A stretch of DNA of 64,000 nt from Bacteroidales bacterium (GTDB taxonomy: Bacteria > Bacteroidota > Bacteroidia > Bacteroidales > UBA10428), in the NCBI GenBank assembly GCA_016931575.1, contig JAFGEO010000045.1, positions 103,449-167,448 on the forward strand. Direction: 5' to 3'. The notes beneath the pieces were generated by a model. That model searched no databases and had not been told where the DNA came from. It worked only from the letters and a program-made list of their open reading frames with translations. Positions 1 through 6,344 of this stretch are shown here, piece after piece. The translations under genes were made by a program, and so were the position numbers. Every line of letters starts with the position of its first letter. The first letter of the stretch is position 1.

Positions 1-1
1 G

Positions 2-973
2 CTTGGACAATGTGTGGGGCATGTTTTCAGGCTGGCGTCCCAACTGTATGGTATTTCATTCACGGAACGAAAAGACCTTGAACCCTACCACCCCGATGTC
101 GAAGTATGGGAAGTGCTCGACGAGAAAAATGATCATCTGGCAGTGCTCTATATGGACTACTTTCCCCGCGAAGGCAAAAAGCCTGGCGCCTGGATGACCG
201 GATACCTCCAACAGCACAAAACAAAAGGAAAAAATATACGGCCACATGTATCGCTGGTATTTAATTTTCCGAAAACTGTTGAGGAAACCCCCAGTCTCCT
301 GAATTACGGTGAATTGCGAACCCTCCTGCATGAATTCGGACATGCCCTGCACTCCATTTTCAGTGAGGTGAACTATAAATCACTGTCCGGAACCTCGGTA
401 TACAGGGATTTTGTTGAACTCCCCTCCCAGTTTATGGAAAACTGGGCGGAACAAAAAGCATGGCTGCAGCGGGTAGGGAAACACTATAAAACCGGGGAGG
501 TCATCCCTGAAGTCCTGATCGATAACCTGATTGAAAGCAAAAATTTCCATGAAGGCTATGCAGGCTGCCGCCAGATAAGCTTCGGACTCCTCGATATGTC
601 GTGGCACAGCCTGCGGGAAGAATACGCCGGAGATATCATCGGTTTTGAGAAAAAAAACATGGCTGAATTATCGGTATTGCCCGAGGTAAAAGAAACATCG
701 ATGAGCCCTTCCTTCGGGCATATCTTCGGAGGTGGCTATGCTGCAGGATATTATGGCTATAAATGGTCTGAAGTCCTGGATGCCGACGCTTTTTCCAGGT
801 TCATTAATGAAGGGATCTTTAATGCGGAAACCGCCAGGGAATTCAGGGAGAAAATCCTGTCAAAGGGAGGTTCCAGACATCCCATGGAGTTGTATACGGA
901 CTTTATGGGCCGTGAACCGGATATCAATGCCCTGCTGATACGAAGCGGATTCCCGGCCCGGTCAGAACACTAG
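2..973 (+). CDS. M3-family oligopeptidase (Dcp/OpdA-like), 5'-truncated
   Basis: C-terminal part of a zinc oligopeptidase of family M3 (thimet/Dcp type), which cleaves short peptides in the periplasm or cytoplasm. The zinc motif HEFGH is encoded at 329-343, followed by ALHSIF. The downstream segment FGHIFGGGYAAGYYGYKWSEVLDADAF style region (around 715-790) is the conserved substrate-binding C-terminal part of the family. The upstream half lies outside the window. The reading frame is open from base 2, but the first codons look wrong: LDNV is read in frame 3 (bases 3-14) and GHVFRLASQLYG in frame 2 from base 17, so one base may be missing near base 15. The gene ends converging on a small minus-strand gene. 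Confidence 0.9.
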   Translation, partial: LGQCVGHVFRLASQLYGISFTERKDLEPYHPDVEVWEVLDEKNDHLAVLYMDYFPREGKKPGAWMTGYLQQHKTKGKNIRPHVSLVFNFPKTVEETPSLLNYGELRTLLHEFGHALHSIFSEVNYKSLSGTSVYRDFVELPSQFMENWAEQKAWLQRVGKHYKTGEVIPEVLIDNLIESKNFHEGYAGCRQISFGLLDMSWHSLREEYAGDIIGFEKKNMAELSVLPEVKETSMSPSFGHIFGGGYAAGYYGYKWSEVLDADAFSRFINEGIFNAETAREFREKILSKGGSRHPMELYTDFMGREPDINALLIRSGFPARSEH

Positions 974-1131
974 TCTTTTACACACCTGATTGATACACCT
1001 GTCCGAATATGAACCTTTCTGGTATAAAGAATTACGCCATAATCACTTACTTCGGGTAATGAAAAAAGTTCCTTTCCGCATGCCGTCATAAGGAATACCA
1101 AAAAAAGAAGCAATACACCGTGCCTATTCAG
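970..1131 (-). CDS. Tiny predicted lipoprotein (53 aa), non-ATG start
   Basis: Reading the minus strand gives a short frame with a textbook lipoprotein signal: a basic start (NRHG), a hydrophobic run (VLLLFLVFL) and the lipobox LMTAC, followed by about 36 residues ending in RCVKD. The only start giving the whole signal peptide is CTG at 1131-1129; TTG at 1113-1111 is an alternative that would lose the basic residues. It overlaps the end of the upstream small membrane-protein gene by 8 bases and its stop overlaps the convergent M3 peptidase stop. The tight overlap with two minus-strand genes argues for a three-gene operon. Function unknown. The uncommon start codon is the main reason for doubt. 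Confidence 0.45.
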   Translation of the reverse strand: MNRHGVLLLFLVFLMTACGKELFSLPEVSDYGVILYTRKVHIRTGVSIRCVKD

Positions 1132-1351
1132 GATGGGTGCTGTTTGTAGAATCAGGTAAAAGATTCAGGAGACTGTCTACCTTATCAAGCTCCCACTGGG
1201 TCTTCTGGTTTTCCTTTTTGAGAATTTCGAGTTCATGGACGATTTTTGCATCCAGTCGGCTACTGCCCCTGTAGTAAAATAAATGGCATGCCAGCACACC
1301 CAGAACGAATGCCAGAATAAGCCAAATCCAGGTGTTGTTTCTGTTGTTCAT
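1124..1351 (-). CDS. Small membrane-anchored coiled-coil protein (75 aa)
   Basis: Starts MNNRNNTWIW. The ATG overlaps the stop of the upstream STAS-like gene in an ATGA arrangement (1348-1351), which decides the start and suggests translational coupling. Residues about 8-26 form one hydrophobic transmembrane segment (LILAFVLGVLACHLFYY). The remainder is charged and heptad-like (DAKIVHELEILKKENQKT), so a short coiled coil is likely. No family recognised. Its place between a STAS-like protein and a tiny lipoprotein suggests a small envelope-associated module; this is inferred from context only. Confidence 0.7.
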   Translation of the reverse strand: MNNRNNTWIWLILAFVLGVLACHLFYYRGSSRLDAKIVHELEILKKENQKTQWELDKVDSLLNLLPDSTNSTHPE

Positions 1352-1725
1352 TCCTCTACCTCCAAAAAATCCAGGGCTTCCTGCATGCTTCGACACTGCC
1401 TGTTATTGTGCCCCCGGTTTATAACCAGCGTTTCGATAAAATCATGCGAATGATCATCCGGAGCTACTAGGGTGGCTACTTTTATTAGGCGGTATGAAGC
1501 AGGCATTTCAGTGATGTCATGGTTGACCAGATCAAAATTACCGACAGGACTTTCCACATTGACGGCCTCCCTCAAATCAAAAATCAATTTATCAATGCCA
1601 TTTTTCACAGCCAGCTCATGGGATTCAATAATAAACTGCCTGGCCAGCCCGCGGGTAACATCCCCATAGACTTTAGTCAGCACATATTGTTTGTGCCCGG
1701 ACACAGTGATGACATAGTTACTCAT
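1348..1725 (-). CDS. STAS/SpoIIAA-like domain protein
   Basis: 125 residues with the alternating beta/alpha pattern of the SpoIIAA-like/STAS fold: strand VLTKVYGDVT, helix GLARQFIIESHELAVKNG, strand KLIFDLREA, then a helix and a final strand (RLIKVATLVAP) before the C-terminal helix MQEALDFLEV. Such domains act as anti-anti-sigma factors or as generic small regulators; here no kinase or sigma factor is adjacent. First gene of a minus-strand group with overlapping ends (1348-1351) and preceded by a good Bacteroidota-type promoter at 1746-1776. The usual DSSG phospho-serine loop of SpoIIAA is not evident (the equivalent area reads NVESPVG), so phospho-switching is uncertain. Confidence 0.65.
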   Translation of the reverse strand: MSNYVITVSGHKQYVLTKVYGDVTRGLARQFIIESHELAVKNGIDKLIFDLREAVNVESPVGNFDLVNHDITEMPASYRLIKVATLVAPDDHSHDFIETLVINRGHNNRQCRSMQEALDFLEVEE

Positions 1726-1745
1726 TAAACAGGATTTAGGTTAAA

Positions 1746-1776
1746 CTAAGATAAAAAAAACTCTGCTCCCTGCAAA
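1746..1776 (-). promoter_or_regulatory. Bacteroidota-type promoter for the STAS-like operon
   Basis: On the minus strand TTTG (1776-1773) is followed after 19 bases by TATCTTAG (1753-1746), seven of eight matches to the -7 consensus TAnnTTTG, and the ATG of the STAS-like gene lies 20 bases further on. Confidence 0.5.
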
Positions 1777-1857
1777 CATATTCCCCCGAAAGCCTTATTG
1801 CTGGATCCCTTCATGACCATTCCATGGCTCCTTGTTGGCATTAATCCCTCACAATGC

Positions 1858-1889
1858 TTGTCTTTTTTCATTGATCCATAGTACATTTA
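1858..1889 (+). promoter_or_regulatory. Possible promoter for corA
   Basis: TTG (1858-1860), a 21-base spacer, then TACATTTA (1882-1889), seven of eight matches to TAnnTTTG, 28 bases before the corA start. Weak -33 element, so tentative. Confidence 0.3.
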
Positions 1890-1917
1890 CCAGTGAAGAA
1901 TTTTAAATCCCTTCCTG

Positions 1918-2982
1918 ATGCCCAGATTTTTTAAGAACAGATTTACAAACAGGGGGATGGCTCCGGGTTCGCTGACCTTCATCGGCAATAAAAAGATGGA
2001 GAGTCCGCATATCAGTCTGATTGAATATTCGAAAGACAGACTTGAAGAAAAGGTTCTTGATGACTTAACGAACCTTGACAGCACGAAATCAACACCGGAA
2101 ATCTCCTGGATAAACATTTATGGCATCCACGATGCTGAATTGATCCAGCAAATCGGACAGCAATTTGATCTGCAGGCCCTTCTGCTGGAAGATATTGTAA
2201 ATACCGATCAGAGGCCCCGCTTTTACGAAGGCGAGGATAGCCTCGCATTCATCCTGAAAGTGATTACTTACGACGGCGAAAAGAAGCAGATCACCTCTGA
2301 TCAGATCTCAATCTGCCTGGGGAGTGGTTTTGTACTTAGTTTTCAGGAACAAAAAACAACGGTATTTGAGGTTGTCAGGGAGAGGCTGCGCAATTCGAAG
2401 GGAAGGATCCGGTCAGCAGGAACCGATTACCTGGTCTATGCCCTGCTTGATACCATCATTGATGATTACCTGAATGTGGTAGCCATCATCGGTGAAGAAA
2501 TTGAATCACTCGCCGCCATCGTACTTAAGCAAAGTGGAAAAGGCCTTGAGAACCAGTTTTATACCTATAAAACGGAGATCAATTTTCTGCGAAAAATTAT
2601 CAGGCCGGTCAAAGAAATGATCATCCAGTGGCAAAAATCCGAGACCCTGCTGGTAAATAAAAAAACCCGGACCTATTTACAGGATCTGGCCGACCTGGTC
2701 ACTCAGGCTGAAGAGAGTATTGAGATCTACAACAACCTCCTGTCGGATGGTCTGAATATCTACAATACCCAACTCAGTAACCGGGCCAATGATATCATGA
2801 AGGTACTGACCATTTTCGCTGCTGTATTCATCCCTCTGACATTTTTAGCCGGAATCTACGGCATGAATTTCGAATACATCCCAGAATTATCCTTTCGTTA
2901 TGCCTATCCGGTCTTTTGGGCTGTTGTCCTTCTCCTGGGTGGCGGATTGCTGGTATTCTTCCATAGAAAAAAATGGCTCTGA
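1918..2982 (+). CDS. corA: CorA-family magnesium/cobalt transporter
   Basis: 354-residue inner-membrane divalent cation channel. The large cytoplasmic N-terminal domain (about residues 40-280, with the long stalk helix rich in charged residues) is followed by two C-terminal transmembrane helices. The signature YGMNFEY (the GMN selectivity motif) lies in the loop after the first helix (FAAVFIPLTFLAGIYGMN). Length is normal. The annotated ATG gives an N-terminal extension of about 26 residues with basic character; the internal ATG of MESPHISLIEYSK is another possible start. Monocistronic or read through into the next gene, 57 bases downstream. Confidence 0.93.
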   Translation: MPRFFKNRFTNRGMAPGSLTFIGNKKMESPHISLIEYSKDRLEEKVLDDLTNLDSTKSTPEISWINIYGIHDAELIQQIGQQFDLQALLLEDIVNTDQRPRFYEGEDSLAFILKVITYDGEKKQITSDQISICLGSGFVLSFQEQKTTVFEVVRERLRNSKGRIRSAGTDYLVYALLDTIIDDYLNVVAIIGEEIESLAAIVLKQSGKGLENQFYTYKTEINFLRKIIRPVKEMIIQWQKSETLLVNKKTRTYLQDLADLVTQAEESIEIYNNLLSDGLNIYNTQLSNRANDIMKVLTIFAAVFIPLTFLAGIYGMNFEYIPELSFRYAYPVFWAVVLLLGGGLLVFFHRKKWL

Positions 2983-3039
2983 GGTTGATAATCAAGCCAT
3001 TCATTTTAACTTTGTTAACTTTGATACTCACAAGTGCTC

Positions 3040-3828
3040 ATGAACAAGCTCTGGCAAAAATATAAATTCGGGGAGGCAGAAATTTATTCCTCAGCGATTG
3101 GACAATACCAGTTCTGGATTAAAAAACAAGGTAAACTCTGGTATGTAGCCAGGATGAAAATGGCAGAGGCTTCGCAATCCGTGGAATCAAAGCTTGACAA
3201 AGTTACTTCGTTGGCGGAAGGAAGCGACTGGGAGTTTAATATTGCCGACAAGCACTGTCATGCTTATATCATGCCGGCCACTCCCGACCGGCCACTCATT
3301 ATAAAATCATCAAAAAAAATTTCGGTTTTGCCAAGGATGAGCCTCGACCTGTTTATTGAAATACCGGTTTGGATACAGCTCTACGCTTCAAGTGTCAAGC
3401 CTGAGAATCTGCTGCTCGAATTCCCCTCAAGCGAACTTTCGTCTACCTGGTTCGGTGACCCTGATAACGGAGAGCTGGCATATTCCTATTCAAAGGAGAT
3501 CATATACGATCCTGAGGAGATACGCCCAGTATCAGGAAATGCCGTTTGTCCGATCCGGATAAAGAATGAATCAGATATCACGCTTAATTTCCAGAGACTT
3601 TCCGTTCCTATCTTCCTGCTCAACCTGTATGGCAATTCAGAAATGTTATGCACGAATGAGGTAAATGTCAGGTACAAGGGCGATGATAATACCAGTGAGA
3701 TCCATATTGCCGGGAACAACCCTTCTGTCAGCGAGGGACTGAAACTAATCGTAAATGCCCGGATCAAGTCGAACCGGAGTTTCCTGAAAAAGAGCTTCAG
3801 CTTTATCAAGTCTATCGCTGATTATTAA
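3040..3828 (+). CDS. DUF432-like protein next to MscS
   Basis: 262 residues starting MNKLWQKYKFGEAEIY at an ATG, preferred over a GTG two codons upstream. It has no signal peptide or membrane segment and looks all-beta with short hydrophobic strands. The opening and overall length resemble DUF432, a poorly described family that I recall often lies beside mechanosensitive channel genes; I am only moderately sure of this. Here it ends 19 bases before an mscS gene on the same strand, so a cytoplasmic partner or accessory of that channel is a reasonable inference. Exact biochemical role unknown. Confidence 0.6.
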   Translation: MNKLWQKYKFGEAEIYSSAIGQYQFWIKKQGKLWYVARMKMAEASQSVESKLDKVTSLAEGSDWEFNIADKHCHAYIMPATPDRPLIIKSSKKISVLPRMSLDLFIEIPVWIQLYASSVKPENLLLEFPSSELSSTWFGDPDNGELAYSYSKEIIYDPEEIRPVSGNAVCPIRIKNESDITLNFQRLSVPIFLLNLYGNSEMLCTNEVNVRYKGDDNTSEIHIAGNNPSVSEGLKLIVNARIKSNRSFLKKSFSFIKSIADY

Positions 3829-3847
3829 CTCCAAAACCCACGAGATT

Positions 3848-4681
3848 ATGATCGAATTTTTGAGGAAGTATTTTGAGGAGTCCACGCTGATCACCATCCG
3901 GAACATCATCCTGATCATTGCAGTAGGATTCCCCATGGTGCACCTGATTGCACTGATCACCCGAAAATCCATCACAAAAAAACTCAACCAGCAACCCCGG
4001 TTCATCATTAATAAACTTATTGTTTACACAGGTGCAGTACTTATTATCCTGCTTATCCTGCGGGAGCTGGACATCAAGCTGGGGGCATTGCTGGGAGCTG
4101 CGGGGGTAATCGGTATTGTTATTGGCTTTGCATCACAAACCAGTATTGGCAACCTGATCAGCGGTATTTTTCTCATTTCGGAAAAATCCTTTGAGATCGG
4201 GGACCTTATCCGTGTGGGCGACAAAACGGGCGTGGTATATTCCATCGATCTGCTTTCAGTGAAGCTCAAAACCCTGGACAACCTGTATATTCGAATCCCC
4301 AACCAAACCATGATCAGTACCGAAATTACCAACATCACCAAATTCCCCATCCGACGGATGGATATTGACATCGGGGTGGCCTACAAGGAAGACCTGTATA
4401 AAGTCATGGAGGTGCTTAAAAGAATCGCCCTTGAAAATCCCCTTTGCCTGGATGAACCCGAACCCCTGGTACTGATTAAGGATTTTGGAGACAGCAGCAT
4501 CAACATCCTCTATGGCCTTTGGTTTGAAAAAACCAACTATGTAAACCTGCGGAACAGCATTGTACCTGAAATTAAAGCCGCTTTCGACCAGGAAGGCATT
4601 GAAATTCCATTCCCGCACATCAGTCTGTACACAGGCGAAGCCACAATACCATTTCCTGTCAGGGAAGTCTCAGATAAATAG
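3848..4681 (+). CDS. mscS: Small-conductance mechanosensitive channel (MscS family)
   Basis: 277 residues, an osmotic safety valve of the inner membrane. Three N-terminal hydrophobic helices are visible (about residues 12-34, 52-70 and 78-110), the last being the Gly/Ala-rich pore helix (LGALLGAAGVIGIVIGFA) followed by the conserved S-I-G-N-L-I-S-G segment. The beta domain follows (FEIGDLIRVGDKTGVV, with IPNQTMI) and then the alpha/beta C-terminal domain. Length is typical of the minimal MscS architecture. It follows the DUF432-like gene by 19 bases and they are probably cotranscribed. Confidence 0.93.
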   Translation: MIEFLRKYFEESTLITIRNIILIIAVGFPMVHLIALITRKSITKKLNQQPRFIINKLIVYTGAVLIILLILRELDIKLGALLGAAGVIGIVIGFASQTSIGNLISGIFLISEKSFEIGDLIRVGDKTGVVYSIDLLSVKLKTLDNLYIRIPNQTMISTEITNITKFPIRRMDIDIGVAYKEDLYKVMEVLKRIALENPLCLDEPEPLVLIKDFGDSSINILYGLWFEKTNYVNLRNSIVPEIKAAFDQEGIEIPFPHISLYTGEATIPFPVREVSDK

Positions 4682-4692
4682 AACTTCTGGCA

Positions 4693-4710
4693 GCACACCC
4701 CACAGTGTGC
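4693..4710 (+). terminator. Weak hairpin after mscS
   Basis: GCACAC (4693-4698) pairs with GTGTGC (4705-4710) around a 6-base loop, 11 bases after the mscS stop. There is no clear U-run, so it is at best a weak terminator. Confidence 0.25.
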
Positions 4711-4814
4711 AATTCTTCATGATCCCATAAGCAAATTGTTCGGGATCAGGCTTCCCTGTTACATCAGCCGGTATACAAATATCCCTTTCATTATGAAAAA
4801 ATGCCAGTATTAGC

Positions 4815-4868
4815 TGACAAATGATGTCATTTTGTCATTCTTTAGTTGGAGTACTATGTCATTTTGTC
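4815..4868. promoter_or_regulatory. Candidate heat-shock operator upstream of hsp20
   Basis: TGACAAA (4815-4821) and TTTGTCA (4831-4837) form a perfect 7-base inverted repeat with a 9-base spacer. The 13-mer ATGTCATTTTGTC is present twice (4824-4836 and 4856-4868), the second copy covering the candidate -33 element of the hsp20 promoter. The geometry (arms with an N9 spacer) recalls CIRCE, but the sequence differs. A repressor or activator site is inferred. Confidence 0.45.
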
Positions 4869-4895
4869 TGATTACTTGCCCTGGCATATAAATTG
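4863..4895 (+). promoter_or_regulatory. Possible hsp20 promoter
   Basis: TTTG at 4863-4866 lies 20-22 bases before an AT-rich -7-like element TATAAATTG (4887-4895), about 60 bases upstream of the hsp20 start. The match to TAnnTTTG is incomplete. Confidence 0.4.
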
Positions 4896-4954
4896 AATGT
4901 TCAGAAGCATAACACGAAAATATGTATAACCAAAATTAATAGGAGGACATTAAA

Positions 4955-5392
4955 ATGTTACCAACAATTGTAAGAAGAAGCTACAGGACACCCAGCATGT
5001 TTGACGGACTTTTCAACGACAATTACCTTCCGGGGTTTTATGGCTGGGGAAATGAGAAAAGTAACTGCGCACCTGCTGTGAATGTTGAAGAAACTGAAAA
5101 GGAATTTCGCATCGAAGTGGCTGCACCCGGCTATGAAAAGGATGACCTGAGGATTTCCGTTGAAGAAAGGGTACTAACCATCTCTTCCGAAAGAAAACCG
5201 GAAGAAAATGAGGAAACTGAAACATACATCCGCAGGGAGTTCAGGAACCGTCCATTCAGCCGTTCCTTCAACCTTCCCGAGGAAGTAAACACAGACAAGA
5301 TCTCTGCAAAACATAAAAACGGGGTTTTGAGTGTTTACCTGCCAAAGGCAGAAGTGAAAGTCAACCCTTCAAAAGAAATTAAGATTGGGTAA
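4955..5392 (+). CDS. Small heat shock protein, Hsp20/alpha-crystallin family
   Basis: 145-residue ATP-independent holdase chaperone. The alpha-crystallin domain covers about residues 42-135: it opens with APAVNVEETEKEFRIEVAAPG, contains the RREFRNRPFSRSFNLPEEVN strand pair, and ends with the conserved A-x-x-x-n-G-V-L pattern (AKHKNGVLSVYLPKAE). A strong Shine-Dalgarno AGGAGG at 4941-4946 lies 8 bases before the ATG, unusual for Bacteroidota genes, which mostly lack such sites, and consistent with high induced expression. A candidate operator and promoter lie upstream and a strong terminator follows. Confidence 0.95.
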   Translation: MLPTIVRRSYRTPSMFDGLFNDNYLPGFYGWGNEKSNCAPAVNVEETEKEFRIEVAAPGYEKDDLRISVEERVLTISSERKPEENEETETYIRREFRNRPFSRSFNLPEEVNTDKISAKHKNGVLSVYLPKAEVKVNPSKEIKIG

Positions 5393-5416
5393 GTTAGTAA
5401 GGATAGTTTGAGATGT

Positions 5417-5449
5417 AAAAAGGGATGCCAAAACACGGCATCCCTTTTT
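5417..5449. terminator. Bidirectional intrinsic terminator
   Basis: A 13-bp perfect stem (AAAAAGGGATGCC, 5417-5429, with GGCATCCCTTTTT, 5437-5449) and a 7-base loop. It has a T-run on the plus side and an A-run on the other, so it can end hsp20 and the convergent minus-strand lipoprotein gene. Confidence 0.9.
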
Positions 5450-5498
5450 ATTTTTCTTCCTGTCGCTGGATTTATCCATTTCAATCCCGCACGCAGTT

Positions 5499-6296
5499 TT
5501 AATACTTCGAGGCCATATAGCCTGCATAGAACCACCCGGTCATTTTCTTTTTAGCTTCAATAATGAGCTGGCAGTTTTCACCTTTTAAATTTTTGAATTT
5601 TATTTTTGCTTCTACAACATCTTTTTTATTGAAGTGACTCGGCTCTTTTGTTATGGTTGAGAAATCAAGCTTTAAACCGCCGGCATATTCCTCAAGCAGT
5701 TTCTGCATCGAATTGAAATGCCAGCTAAGAGCCGGAAGTGAGGGATCACCCGGGAACCTTATACGTTCAAATTTTGCGGTATCCCCTTCCTGCACAGCCG
5801 TGACAACAGCCGACAACACACCCGCCGGATCCTCCAATCCATAGATTTCAGCGGCTGCAGGCAGACCTGCATACTTTCTTCCGGTGTAAAACCACTTGTT
5901 GCCCCGTTTTTCCGCCACAATACGCACCAGACAGGGTTCTCCTTCCGGACTTTTCCCCAGGGCTCCGACAAGCATCCAGTTTTTATCTGCAGGGGATGGT
6001 GTTATGATCGTACCCTCTAGCTCCAGGGTTTTCACCGCTGCATTTTTCATCAACAATTCCTTTACTTCTTTCAATTCTTCGGCTAGGGAATCTTTAAGCC
6101 AGTCTCCCGGCATAATGGATGACAATTGCGCCAGACTATCTGCCTCCACCGAAGAAATCAGGATTTCCAGAACTTCCCCGGGTGTGTCAACACCACCGGA
6201 TACCGGCTTACTCTGATTCTGTGCCGCATTGTCCTTACATGCCGATCCAAATAAGACGATCAGACTGGCAAGCCCAACTAAAAAAAACCTTCTCAT
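5499..6296 (-). CDS. Lipoprotein of unknown function with two similar halves
   Basis: 265 residues with a lipoprotein signal peptide (hydrophobic core then lipobox FGSAC, Cys20). After a short linker the mature part looks like a tandem duplication: each half starts with a helix-rich segment (PGEVLEILISSVEADSLAQL; PAGVLSAVVTAVQEGDTAKF), continues through a beta-rich part with an AKIKF/LELEGT-type strand, and ends with a similar aromatic sequence (GNKWFYTGRKYAG; MTGWFYAGYMASKY). This resembles NTF2-like/DUF4878-type lipoproteins, but I do not assign a family firmly. It lies 48 bases downstream of the TPR/PD40/SPOR gene on the same strand and may share its transcript. Confidence 0.75.
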   Translation of the reverse strand: MRRFFLVGLASLIVLFGSACKDNAAQNQSKPVSGGVDTPGEVLEILISSVEADSLAQLSSIMPGDWLKDSLAEELKEVKELLMKNAAVKTLELEGTIITPSPADKNWMLVGALGKSPEGEPCLVRIVAEKRGNKWFYTGRKYAGLPAAAEIYGLEDPAGVLSAVVTAVQEGDTAKFERIRFPGDPSLPALSWHFNSMQKLLEEYAGGLKLDFSTITKEPSHFNKKDVVEAKIKFKNLKGENCQLIIEAKKKMTGWFYAGYMASKY

Positions 6297-6344
6297 AGAG
6301 ATTTAATTTTATGATTTAAAAACCAGACGGGATCAGAGCCCTGC

